From positions 83,076 through 147,075 of the forward strand of contig CAYRHJ010000011.1 of the NCBI GenBank assembly GCA_964424105.1: a stretch of 64,000 nt of DNA, written 5' to 3'. This DNA is from CAYRHJ01 sp964424105 (GTDB taxonomy: Bacteria > Planctomycetota > Phycisphaerae > UBA1845). The notes under the pieces were generated by a model. It saw nothing but the letters and a program-made list of their open reading frames with translations, ran no database searches and was not told the DNA's origin. Shown piece after piece: positions 43,892 to 52,265 of this stretch. Position 1 is the stretch's first letter, and each line of letters starts with the position of its first letter. The translations under genes and the position numbers were made by a program.

Positions 43892-45229
43892 ATGTCGACG
43901 CACGCAGCCAACCCCAGCTCGGTCGTCCAAACCCGGATGCGAAATCCCGCTCGCATCATCGTGGCCACCATCACCGCGCCGGGCCGCGCTCTGCTCTGGC
44001 TGGGAAATTCCGTCAATCGGCACGTTCAAAACGTCGCCACCGCCCTCGTGCAAATATGGGCGAACAAAGCCCGCTCCATCCTCACCACCCTGGGCATCAT
44101 CATCGGCGTCACTTCCACCATCACCGTGGTCTCCTTCGTCCAGGGGTTTGGGAACTTCGTCACCGACATGCTCCGCGGCTTCGGAACCAACATGATCTTC
44201 GTTTTTCCTGAATTTCCCTCCGGTGACAGCGGGCGCATGATGGGTCGCACGGTCATGGACATCGAAGACGTCCGCGCCGTCGTTTCCCAGTGCGACAAGA
44301 TCCGCCGCATCACCCCGCTACTGTTTCACCAACCCACGCTCGAATATGGCCGAGAAAAAGTCGAACGCGTCGAGATGCGCGGAGCCACCGAACAGTTCCA
44401 GTCCATCCGCAACTATTTCGTCGACGCGGGTCATTTCTTCGGACCCATCGACGTCGACCACAGCAACTACGTCTGCGTGCTGGGGCGGGATATCCTCCGT
44501 CAGCTCGAGTGCGACGAAACCATCGTGGGCGACTACGTTTACCTCGACGGCCTGCGATTCCGCGTCCTGGGCCTTTTGGAAGCCAAGGGCAACATGATGG
44601 GCGATAACCTTGACGAGCTGGTTATCGTTCCCTACACCGCTGCCCTCAAGTTGAACCCCTTCTGGGCTGACTTCATGCCCTTCGTGGCCGAAGCCACCGC
44701 CGAAGAAGACGCCGAAGAAGCGTCGCTCCAGATCACCCGCGTCCTTCGCGACCGGCACCAGATTCAGCCCGGAAACCCCAACGACTTCCACATCTTCCGC
44801 CAAGACGAGTTCCTGCGCGATTTCGAACGAGTCAAAATGGTCGCCACCAGCGTCCTCGCCGGCATCGTGGGCATCTCGCTCATCGTCGGAGGCGTCGGCA
44901 TCATGAACGTCATGCTCGTATCCGTCACCGAACGAACCCGCGAGATAGGCCTCCGCAAAAGCGTCGGAGGCCGAAGACGAGACATCATGACCCAGTTCCT
45001 CACCGAAGCCGTCGTCCTCGCGACCATCGGCGGGGTCATCGGTATCGCCTTCGGCTACGCCATCTGCAACGTCGCCTCGCTCCACCCCAAAATGGTGGAC
45101 ATCGACGTGCCCCTGTGGGCCGTCTTGATCGCGCTGGGTTTCTCCGCGGGCGTGGGCATCGTCTTTGGCCTCATCCCCGCCTTCAAAGCCGCCATCCTGC
45201 ACCCCATCGACGCCCTGCGACACGAGTAA
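43892..45229 (+). CDS. MacB-like ABC permease, second copy
   Basis: The 445-residue protein is a clear paralogue of the previous one, with the same N-terminal WANKARSILTTLGIIIGVTSTITVVSFVQGFG, periplasmic core (FHQPTLEYGREKVERVEMRGATEQFQ) and C-terminal GGVGIMNVMLVSVTERTREIGLRKSVGGRRRDIM. Start at 43892 lies seven bases after the previous stop. A tandem duplication that gave a heterodimeric permease is inferred. A longer ORF from 43694 reads through the first permease in another frame and was rejected. Confidence 0.88.
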   Translation: MSTHAANPSSVVQTRMRNPARIIVATITAPGRALLWLGNSVNRHVQNVATALVQIWANKARSILTTLGIIIGVTSTITVVSFVQGFGNFVTDMLRGFGTNMIFVFPEFPSGDSGRMMGRTVMDIEDVRAVVSQCDKIRRITPLLFHQPTLEYGREKVERVEMRGATEQFQSIRNYFVDAGHFFGPIDVDHSNYVCVLGRDILRQLECDETIVGDYVYLDGLRFRVLGLLEAKGNMMGDNLDELVIVPYTAALKLNPFWADFMPFVAEATAEEDAEEASLQITRVLRDRHQIQPGNPNDFHIFRQDEFLRDFERVKMVATSVLAGIVGISLIVGGVGIMNVMLVSVTERTREIGLRKSVGGRRRDIMTQFLTEAVVLATIGGVIGIAFGYAICNVASLHPKMVDIDVPLWAVLIALGFSAGVGIVFGLIPAFKAAILHPIDALRHE

Positions 45230-45383
45230 TCCGTACGCCAATGTACGCATGGCCACGTTTCAATCTTCAACCCCGTCCGTCTCCTTCCGAGCCGCGGCCG
45301 TGAGGGAGCGGTCTTCTAATTCAACCATTCCCAATTCACGGCCGGGTCCCCCGCTTTGTGCCGGGCATGACGCAAGATTCACC

Positions 45384-45412
45384 GGGTGGCCCACCTTTTC
45401 AAAGGTGGGGGA
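45384..45412 (-). repeat. Family C inverted repeat, reverse copy
   Basis: Same arms as 29671-29700, with a longer loop, and a GGGTGG flank at the other end. Confidence 0.7.
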
Positions 45413-45421
45413 CCCGACGAC

Positions 45422-45448
45422 AATCCTGTAAATCCTGTTAATCCTGTC
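45422..45448 (+). repeat. Three copies of a 9-bp tandem unit
   Basis: AATCCTGTA, AATCCTGTT, AATCCTGTC in a row. Confidence 0.8.
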
Positions 45449-45613
45449 CATCACCATTCCGCCGGTATGACGGCCGGGCGCTGTGACCCCCTCAAACAGG
45501 TCCTGTTTCGCAAGGCGCTCCGGCGTGTTACCCTAATGGCCGGAGTGACGCGGCTCGTGCTGGAGTGACGCGGCGCTTGCCGTCATTCCGGCGCAGGCAA
45601 GCTCGCCAGTGAG

Positions 45614-47323
45614 ATGAAAAACATGATGAACCCTGAATCCAATCGGCCCCGCCATTTCATCGAGGAGATCGTCGAGGAGGATTTGCGTACGGGCAAGTGG
45701 GCCGGCCGCGTTCAAACCCGATTCCCCCCGGAACCGAACGGCTATCTGCACGTGGGCCACGCCAAGTCGATCTGCCTGAATTTCGGATTGGCCCAAAAGT
45801 ACGATGGGCAGTGCAACTTGCGATTCGACGACACCAACCCGACCAAGGAGGAGCAGGAATACGTTCAGTCGATCATCGCGGATGTTCAGTGGTTGGGCTT
45901 CGACGTCAATGATCGCGTGCTTTTCGCATCGGACTATTTTGAGCAGATGTATGACCATGCCGTCGCGCTGATCGAAAAGGGGCTGGCCTACGTGTGCGAT
46001 CTAACTTCCGACCAGACGCGCGAACATCGCGGCACCTTGACGACGCCGGGGCGAAACAGTCCCTATCGAGACCGCAGCCACCAGGAAAACCTCGATCTGT
46101 TCAAGCGCATGCGGGCCAGCGAGTTTCCAGACGGATCACGGACCTTGCGAGCCAAGATCGACATGGCCTCGCCGAATTTCAATCTTCGCGACCCTGTGAT
46201 GTACCGCATCCTGCACGCCCGGCACCACCGGACCGGCGACGCATGGTGCATTTACCCCATGTATGACTGGGCACACGGGCTGGAAGATTCAATTGAAAAG
46301 ATCACGCACTCCATTTGCACGTTGGAGTTCGAAAATCATCGCCCGCTTTACGATTGGTTCTTGAAGGCGCTGGGTGTTTTTCATCCCCGGCAGATCGAAT
46401 TCGCCCGCCTGGAATTGACGCACACGGTGATGAGCAAGCGCAAGCTGTTGCAACTGGTCAAGGAAAAACACGTGCGGGGCTGGGACGATCCGCGAATGCC
46501 CACCATCAGCGCACTGCGGCGGCGCGGTTTCACCCCCGAGGCGATTCGCAATTTCTGTGCCGACATCGGCGTAGCCAAATTCAAAAGCGTCATTGATGTG
46601 GTACGGCTGGAGAACGCGATTCGAGAGGATTTGAACACGCGCGCCGAGCGGCGGATGGCGGTGCTGAAGCCCCTGCGGGTGGTCATCGAAAACTATGCCG
46701 AAGGTCAGATGGAAGAGCTGGAGGCCATCAACAATCCCGAAGACCCGTCAGCCGGTGCGCGAAAGGTTCCGTTTTCCCGAGAGCTTTTCATCGAGCAGGA
46801 CGACTTTCGCGAGGATCCGCCGAAAAAGTTCTTTCGTTTGTCGCCCGGCATGGAAGTCCGACTGCGTTATGCCTATTACATCACTTGCACGGGTGTCGTA
46901 AAAGACCCGAAGACCGGCGACGTGATCGAGCTGCGCTGCACCTACGACCCAGCCACGAAAGGCGGCGACTCGCCGGATGGGCGAAAGGTCAAAGCCACCC
47001 TCCATTGGGTCTCCGCACCGGCATCTGTCGAGGCTGAGGTGCGCCTGTACGATCACCTGTTTGCTGCGCCTGATCCAGATGTCAACAAGGACGGGCGGGA
47101 TTTTCTGTCCGACTTGAACCCCCACTCGCTGGAAATAATCGCCAACGCGCGAATCGAGCCTTCCTTGGCGGCTGCCGAGGTCGGATCACAATTTCAGTTT
47201 GAAAGGATGGGGTATTTTCGCGTGGACGAGGACTCGACCCCAGACAGGCTGATATTCAACCGTACCGTCACGCTCCGCGATACCTGGGCCCGTATCGAAT
47301 CAGCCGGGAAACGGGAGGGCTGA
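45614..47323 (+). CDS. glnS: Glutaminyl-tRNA synthetase
   Basis: GlnS attaches glutamine to tRNA-Gln. The HIGH motif is HVGHAK, preceded by RFPPEPNGYL, and the KMSKS-like motif is MSKRKL. LRFDDTNPTKEEQEYVQSI and YDWAHGLEDSIEKITHSICTLEFENHRPLYDWFL are GlnRS-family signatures; the C-terminal anticodon-binding barrels follow. Length of 569 residues is normal. The tRNA-Gln specificity over Glu is supported by the LRFDDTNP...FENHRPLYDW pattern and the full C-terminal beta-barrel domain. A more typical start is the ATG at 45623 or 45626. Confidence 0.94.
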   Translation: MKNMMNPESNRPRHFIEEIVEEDLRTGKWAGRVQTRFPPEPNGYLHVGHAKSICLNFGLAQKYDGQCNLRFDDTNPTKEEQEYVQSIIADVQWLGFDVNDRVLFASDYFEQMYDHAVALIEKGLAYVCDLTSDQTREHRGTLTTPGRNSPYRDRSHQENLDLFKRMRASEFPDGSRTLRAKIDMASPNFNLRDPVMYRILHARHHRTGDAWCIYPMYDWAHGLEDSIEKITHSICTLEFENHRPLYDWFLKALGVFHPRQIEFARLELTHTVMSKRKLLQLVKEKHVRGWDDPRMPTISALRRRGFTPEAIRNFCADIGVAKFKSVIDVVRLENAIREDLNTRAERRMAVLKPLRVVIENYAEGQMEELEAINNPEDPSAGARKVPFSRELFIEQDDFREDPPKKFFRLSPGMEVRLRYAYYITCTGVVKDPKTGDVIELRCTYDPATKGGDSPDGRKVKATLHWVSAPASVEAEVRLYDHLFAAPDPDVNKDGRDFLSDLNPHSLEIIANARIEPSLAAAEVGSQFQFERMGYFRVDEDSTPDRLIFNRTVTLRDTWARIESAGKREG

Positions 47324-47443
47324 TTCACCGCACGTTTGACAGTCGTTCTGATAGAACTTGTTGCGGCCGTTCGTTCGACGCGCGCGTCGCCCTCCCATCG
47401 CTCGATCATAGGCCTACGCGATATTGGAGACGTGGGAATCGGC

Positions 47444-48325
47444 CTAATCAGCAACCAGCGATTCGAGCAGGTCGCAGGATTGATTGATGTCGCCGCTTTC
47501 CAGACTGACGCAGACCGCGTCCCTGACAACGTCGCTGAGTATGGACATGGCGTTGGGGCTATGGGCGGTGCGGTTGAAGGCGTTGGCGGCCAGCATGAAG
47601 GCGGTTCGCCCGCGGCTGACGGTGCGCATGCGCGGGACCAACCCCCGCGCGTACTTGGGGAATACAATGAAGCGAATGGGGCTGGGGCGCGGTTTTGCGT
47701 CGAGTCCCAACTGGTAGGGCCGGACGTAGGCAACCGGACCCTTGGAAGCCTTGACGTAGTGCCCGCGTCGCCACAAGGGCACGCCCAATCGCTCCACCAC
47801 GTCAAATGAGCCGGCTTTGATGCACAGGGCCTTCGGGAACGGGTGTACATGCAGCGTCCGCGGATCGATCAGGGCGAACTCGTCGCAGAGATAGGTCCAA
47901 CCGCGAGCCATCATCGCAGCCGCCAACGTCGATTTGCCTTGTCCCGACGGCCCAGCCAACAGAATCCCACCGCCGGCGTGGGTGAGGGTGGCGGCGTGGA
48001 GTTGAAGGAATTCACGGTGTCGGTCGATGACCCGCCAATTGATGCCCCATTCCAGATAGGGGAGAACTTCGCGGTAGGCGTGTCCTTTTCCCATGTTTTG
48101 CCCTTCGCCGCGAATAAAATATCGGGGTCGAAAGGGGTTTCGTCCCGCGACAATTTCCATGTGAATCGCCGGATGCCGCGGATGATCGGTGACCCGCCGT
48201 CCTTCATACAGTTCTGCGAACTCGTTCATGAGTGAAGCCACGCCGGTCGTCAGATTGACGTCGATGTCGCCGAGTCGGACGTTGACACTACAAGCGGTTG
48301 TTCGATCGGTCAGGGTGTAGGCCAT
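47444..48325 (-). CDS. HPr-kinase-like protein of the peptide-tailoring type
   Basis: The 293-residue protein has P-loop GPSGQGKST (125-133) and Walker-B-like DEF (148-150) with the general layout of HprK C-terminal kinases, but without the N-terminal domain or the HPr substrate genes nearby. HprK-like kinases beside PqqD and nucleotidyltransferase genes are known in lasso-peptide loci, where they phosphorylate the C-terminal serine of the precursor. It is the last gene in the unit; start is four bases after the PqqD stop. Confidence 0.8.
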   Translation of the reverse strand: MAYTLTDRTTACSVNVRLGDIDVNLTTGVASLMNEFAELYEGRRVTDHPRHPAIHMEIVAGRNPFRPRYFIRGEGQNMGKGHAYREVLPYLEWGINWRVIDRHREFLQLHAATLTHAGGGILLAGPSGQGKSTLAAAMMARGWTYLCDEFALIDPRTLHVHPFPKALCIKAGSFDVVERLGVPLWRRGHYVKASKGPVAYVRPYQLGLDAKPRPSPIRFIVFPKYARGLVPRMRTVSRGRTAFMLAANAFNRTAHSPNAMSILSDVVRDAVCVSLESGDINQSCDLLESLVAD

Positions 48326-48329
48326 GACG

Positions 48330-48656
48330 TTATCCCGCCGATGATGGGACCAACAATTTCGATCGTGCGAACGCAGCTACGAGTTGTTCGACATGATCGA
48401 GGGTGGTGTCCCATTGCACGTCATAGGCCTTGCGGTGTCGATCGGCGACTTCGTGCGTGGTGGTGGTTCCATCACAGGCATTCCAGACGTCCTGGGCAGT
48501 GCGGTTGAGGTTGAAAATGGCACCGGTGTTCGGGTCTGTGAGGACGAGTTCCTCGTCGAGCGATTCTTCGAGGACGTCCGGGCGGCGCATGGGAATAACG
48601 AAGGCGTGATCCAGACGAGTCCAATCGGGAGCGAGTGTCGAGTAGTGTGAATTCAT
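48330..48656 (-). CDS. PqqD-family protein (peptide recognition element)
   Basis: The 108-residue protein carries the PqqD pattern: LDEELVLTDPNTGAIFNLNRTAQDVWNACDG and then an amphipathic helix TTLDHVEQLVAAFARSKLL. This winged-helix fold (RRE) binds the leader peptide of ribosomally made, modified peptides. ATG 48656 is chosen over the TTG at 48665. It is directly followed by the HPr-kinase-like gene and preceded by the VKOR-DsbA gene. Confidence 0.82.
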   Translation of the reverse strand: MNSHYSTLAPDWTRLDHAFVIPMRRPDVLEESLDEELVLTDPNTGAIFNLNRTAQDVWNACDGTTTTHEVADRHRKAYDVQWDTTLDHVEQLVAAFARSKLLVPSSAG

Positions 48657-48675
48657 GTTGTGCAATTCGAATCGA

Positions 48676-50043
48676 TTACGGGGCTAGGGGGATGGCCTGC
48701 GCGACGAGCGCTTCATCCGAATTCAGCTCCCGCCAGTTGTCCGCAATCGTCACCCAGAAGTCGCCGCTGTCCATTAACGACGTAACGCGACGTCCGTTCA
48801 AGAAAATAGCCGGCGTTCCGCGGACGCCGAGAGACCTGGCCAGTTTTATGTCATCAGCCACGACCGAACGAACCTGTTCGTCGGCCATGGCGCGGTCGAA
48901 TTGAAGGGGGTCCAAGCCGATCTCGGCGGCCAGCTTTCGATACAGGTCGTCGGAAAGTTTATTTCGGTGGCGAAAGAGCAAGTCGTGCATTCGCCCCATC
49001 GCCGACGGTCCGCCCAAGCTTCGGGCAGCCTCGACGGCGTAGGCGGCTGGGCATGCGTTGGCGTGGGCGTTCGATTCCACATGATCATTGCACATGTTGG
49101 ACAGCGGATAATGTCGGACGAGGACATCGAGTCTTGAACCAAAGGCCTTCGCGATTTGGTTGTGGATTTTTTCCTGATTGCAGTAACAGGCGGGACATTC
49201 GAAATCGGTGAAGACGACCAATTGGGCGTGTTCCTGCGAGACCGTTTCTGCGGTCCGAGGCTCGATCATGTGACGGGGTTGTGCTCGAAAAGCGCTCAGC
49301 AGGAATTCCGGGTCGTTTTGAAGCGCGGTGACGACGTTCTTGTAAGGGATCAATTTGTTGATCTGACGCTGAACTTCAATTCGTTCGCTGCGGTAGGCCC
49401 ACAGTCCGACGATGATCATCAGCGAAACGGCGATGGCTCGACGGGCATCGCGGGCAGACGAATATGAATTCGCCTGTAGATTCACCACGGGCCGGGAAGC
49501 GGTCTTGGTAGTTGTCGGCGAGGTTCGGTCGATGGACGGATACAAACGGCGGGCGGAGAAGACCATTAGAATGTTGATGACGTGGACAATCCCACACCAG
49601 ATGCAGGGTGTTTCGAATTGGAAGGCCATCAAGGCGATGTAAAACATCGACACCAGGAGGCCGCACCAACACATAACGACCGATACGGAGTGTACGCCGC
49701 GAGATGCTTCGCGATGGGCTTCCATAAAAGTGAACCAGACACCGAAGAAGACGAAGTACGCCAAGCCCAGAAAGGCCACGGGAACGATCACCGGTTGCGA
49801 TGTCCAGGAGAAGTCCAGCGTCGGCAGTGGCCAAATGAATTCAATTTGAGACCAGGGGCCGTTTGCGGCTTCGCTACAGCCCATTCCCACGTCCTTGGAA
49901 GCTTCGCAAACTTGCGCGAACAAGCCCGTGCCGCTGGCGGATGATCCCCAGACGTCCGCGTGTCGCTTGACCAATTGCCCGCACACCCAGGCGCCGCAAA
50001 CGCAGAGCGCGAATAGCCAGCTCACGAGTAGTTTTCGTTTCAT
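48676..50043 (-). CDS. VKOR-DsbA fusion, disulfide-forming membrane protein
   Basis: From the ATG at 50043 the protein has 455 residues. The first 170 residues form the VKOR domain with helices, loop cysteines C46 and C56 and the active-site pair C147-IW-C150. A further helix (about 203-216) leads to a C-terminal thioredoxin/DsbA domain with CPAC (283-286) and a cis-proline RGTPAIF. VKOR reoxidises DsbA with quinone, so the fusion is a complete disulfide-forming machine. It follows the knottin precursor gene in the same unit, which suggests a dedicated folding role. It begins 177 bases after that gene's stop. Confidence 0.85.
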   Translation of the reverse strand: MKRKLLVSWLFALCVCGAWVCGQLVKRHADVWGSSASGTGLFAQVCEASKDVGMGCSEAANGPWSQIEFIWPLPTLDFSWTSQPVIVPVAFLGLAYFVFFGVWFTFMEAHREASRGVHSVSVVMCWCGLLVSMFYIALMAFQFETPCIWCGIVHVINILMVFSARRLYPSIDRTSPTTTKTASRPVVNLQANSYSSARDARRAIAVSLMIIVGLWAYRSERIEVQRQINKLIPYKNVVTALQNDPEFLLSAFRAQPRHMIEPRTAETVSQEHAQLVVFTDFECPACYCNQEKIHNQIAKAFGSRLDVLVRHYPLSNMCNDHVESNAHANACPAAYAVEAARSLGGPSAMGRMHDLLFRHRNKLSDDLYRKLAAEIGLDPLQFDRAMADEQVRSVVADDIKLARSLGVRGTPAIFLNGRRVTSLMDSGDFWVTIADNWRELNSDEALVAQAIPLAP

Positions 50044-50065
50044 GTCGCTCGCTCTTTCAATGAAT

Positions 50066-50177
50066 GGGGTCCGTGACGAAATCGGCGGCACCAAAACAGG
50101 CGTACGCCGTCGTCGAGACGTTGCCCAAGGCAGGCCCCGGCCGGGACGACCGGGTCGCCGATTGTGTCACGGACCCC
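50066..50177 (-). other. Long inverted repeat between precursor and VKOR-DsbA genes
   Basis: Arms 50066-50087 and 50156-50177, 22 bases each with two mismatches (core GGGGTCCGTGAC and GTCACGGACCCC), with a 68-base loop. No T-run follows, so it is not a simple terminator. It may shape differential expression or RNA stability. Confidence 0.65.
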
Positions 50178-50220
50178 GATGAATGATCCTGCCGACGACC
50201 CCATTGACACATCCTGACAT

Positions 50221-50514
50221 CTAGGCTGAGCACGTCATATTCCCCAGACAATTATTGCTACAGCAGTCGCCGTTGGCCGTACAGGGCGACCCCGCGTCGC
50301 CGCAGGTTGAATCGAAGTCGCCCGATGCCGCGTGCGCTTTGGACGCACTCAAGGCCAGAAACACCGGAGCGAGGTAGGCCGTCTTCTTGCCGACGCCTCG
50401 CAAGAACGATCTGCGGCTGGAATCGTAGGGTCCGCCCGCGACGTTTGACGGTTGGACGCCCGGCGTCGATTCGAACGTATCCTCGTTCATTTGAATGTCA
50501 TCAGCTTTCGTCAT
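50221..50514 (-). CDS. Tat-exported knottin-like precursor peptide
   Basis: The 97-residue protein has a Tat signal: SRRSFLRG at 33-40 followed by a hydrophobic core ending in KAHA (59-62). The mature part of about 35 residues has six cysteines at 71, 78, 84, 85, 89 and 95, with the spacing C-x6-C-x5-C-C-x3-C-x5-C. This is the inhibitor-cystine-knot framework of conotoxins and spider toxins, including the typical DCCS core. The last residues are CSA. The start at 50514 overlaps the stop of the upstream gene (ATGA), so they are translationally coupled; a later start at 50490 is possible. The peptide is inferred to be an exported, disulfide-knotted product; target unknown. Confidence 0.82.
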   Translation of the reverse strand: MTKADDIQMNEDTFESTPGVQPSNVAGGPYDSSRRSFLRGVGKKTAYLAPVFLALSASKAHAASGDFDSTCGDAGSPCTANGDCCSNNCLGNMTCSA

Positions 50515-51947
50515 GCGACACGACTCAACGATGCTTCCTTGGCCAACGGGCTTGGCGGATGAATTCGAGATTTGCAATCGCAGGCATCAGGCCCATAGCT
50601 GATGGTGATTTCATCGCCGCGTAGAATGGGCTGCAACGCGACCAATACGTCATCTTGCAGTTCGGCCTTGGGTTGACAGCTATGATTCAAGAATTTGAAC
50701 CTGCCCGTCAGTTCAGCCCACTTCTGGCGCGGGTCATTCTTGTTCGGCGAGAAGACACAGTATTGACCGTTGTGCTCGACGACCTTGCCGTGAAACCGGC
50801 CGATCACGTCGCCCGGTTTGAATTCCTTCGTGGCAAAAACTCCGATGCCGTGAATGGGGCTGCGGCGAGTCTCGACTCGCAAGATCGAAGCCCGGATTCG
50901 CGGAAATCGGCGCGTCAGCGGCGCCACGATCCGCAGCAGATGCGAAAACGGCAACCATCCCGCGTGCCGGTGTGCGTACCATTGGGCCATGTGTGGTTCG
51001 CTCGGCAGCAACACGGCCCGCAAATAGGACAGCACGAAACGGAGACCGGGCGTGCAGAGCGCGTTGACCGTGACGTGACCGGCGGGGTGAACCGCGTCAC
51101 GTGCTGCATGCCACAGCGCAAGCCTATCTCGCCAGCTTACGCGAGCTTTCGAGAGCTTCCGATTTGCGTCGGCAGGAACAAAACGCCCCACGGCCTGCTC
51201 GGCGCCGGCCAAGCCTCGCCGAACCGGCAGAACCAGTTGCCATTCCCGAACCTTGCGGACGAAATCGTCCCAGTCGATTTGCGCGCGAAATCGATCGGCC
51301 CACAGTTGAATGTCCCGATGCCAGATCAGTCGCGATTGGCCATGAATGGCGCTATGGGCGGCGAGATGGATCAACATGTCGGCTGGGCAGGGCAGAAAAA
51401 CCGTGGCCCGTCCAATCCGTACTTCCTCCGCCATTCGCCACAAGCCGTCGTCCGGTACGACTTGGGAATAACGAAGCGGGCGAAACGGGCGCACGTGCAG
51501 ATCGATCTTGACAGGATCGATGTTGCCAGCCGTGAATTCGATTTCGTAGTGAAACCGCGGAAAGAAATCCTCTCGCACCAGTTCCTCGCCTCTCAAACAA
51601 CCGAGTTGCTCGAGGATATGAACGGCCTGATCGCAATCCGCCGGATTCACCAGCAGATCGAGGTCGCCCATTGGTCGATCGCACGGGTCGCCATAAATCG
51701 TGACGTTCAGGGCGGCTCCTTTCAGAACCATCAGCCGCACGCCGGACTGATTGAATTTCGTGGCGATGCGTTCCAGCAGGTGCATCATTCGAATGTTGCG
51801 AATCCCGCCGGCCAAGTCGGGCAATCGGCCCCGCCCACGATTCGGCCCGAACGTTTCCGTAGGGGCAGTTGATATTCGTCGGGCCGGTATATGATGCCGA
51901 CTGTCAAATCTGATACCGACGTCGCGGAGCTTCATGGCCCTGTCCAC
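50511..51947 (-). CDS. Nucleotidyltransferase fused to SET domain
   Basis: Residues about 55-300 match the NTP_transf_5 family: VLKGAAL (74-80), MGDLDLLV (93-100) with the paired catalytic aspartates, and IDLHVRPF. Residues about 358-456 form a SET domain: HGIGVFATKEFKPGDVIG, FLNHSCQPKAEL (NHSC 421-424), LRGDEITISYGP and the post-SET-like Cys-Cys. NTP_transf_5 proteins occur with lasso-peptide kinases; SET domains methylate lysines. Fusing both in the gene next to a knottin precursor suggests modification of the peptide or its leader. N-terminal start is uncertain: ATG 51947 or 51935; MMHLLER at 51788 is also possible. Length is 478 residues. Confidence 0.82.
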   Translation of the reverse strand: MDRAMKLRDVGIRFDSRHHIPARRISTAPTETFGPNRGRGRLPDLAGGIRNIRMMHLLERIATKFNQSGVRLMVLKGAALNVTIYGDPCDRPMGDLDLLVNPADCDQAVHILEQLGCLRGEELVREDFFPRFHYEIEFTAGNIDPVKIDLHVRPFRPLRYSQVVPDDGLWRMAEEVRIGRATVFLPCPADMLIHLAAHSAIHGQSRLIWHRDIQLWADRFRAQIDWDDFVRKVREWQLVLPVRRGLAGAEQAVGRFVPADANRKLSKARVSWRDRLALWHAARDAVHPAGHVTVNALCTPGLRFVLSYLRAVLLPSEPHMAQWYAHRHAGWLPFSHLLRIVAPLTRRFPRIRASILRVETRRSPIHGIGVFATKEFKPGDVIGRFHGKVVEHNGQYCVFSPNKNDPRQKWAELTGRFKFLNHSCQPKAELQDDVLVALQPILRGDEITISYGPDACDCKSRIHPPSPLAKEASLSRVA

Positions 51948-52265
51948 CGTTGATTCGACCCAACCGGGCGTTGGTCACCACGTGCCGTCGGGTCGATCCA
52001 CTCCGAACCAATCGGCCAGGGATGGTCGGGAGTTTAGATGTTCTCGGACTTACTACGAAGAGTAGCAAATCGTGAACATCGTCATTCCGGCGCAAACCGC
52101 ATACGTCATTCCGGCGCAAGTCGGAATCCAGCGCCCAGACGGGCGTGGCCCATTGCTGGACGTTCAATGGTCCATGCTCCGATTAGTAATAGGCCGGCGA
52201 GTGCGTCCGGTCCGGGCAACGTTGTCAATGCTGGCGCCGCGTTCATCAGCGGTTAGACTAAAGCC
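51948..52265. other. Divergent intergenic region with inverted family A repeats
   Basis: Lies between the knottin operon and the oxoprolinase gene. Holds inverted family A elements at 52081-52132, one of them truncated. Promoters for both directions should be here, but no clear boxes are visible. Confidence 0.5.

Larger units (their letters stand above)
45230..45613. other. Intergenic region of about 380 bp with repeats
   Basis: Contains the family C inverted repeat (45384-45412), a 9-bp tandem repeat (45422-45448) and a damaged family A fragment near 45576-45604. It separates the pump operon from glnS. Confidence 0.6.

Noticed and set aside
47444..51947. Lasso-peptide locus
   Set aside because: No asparagine-synthetase-like cyclase or B2-type protease is present, and the core has six cysteines; only the tailoring-type genes are shared.
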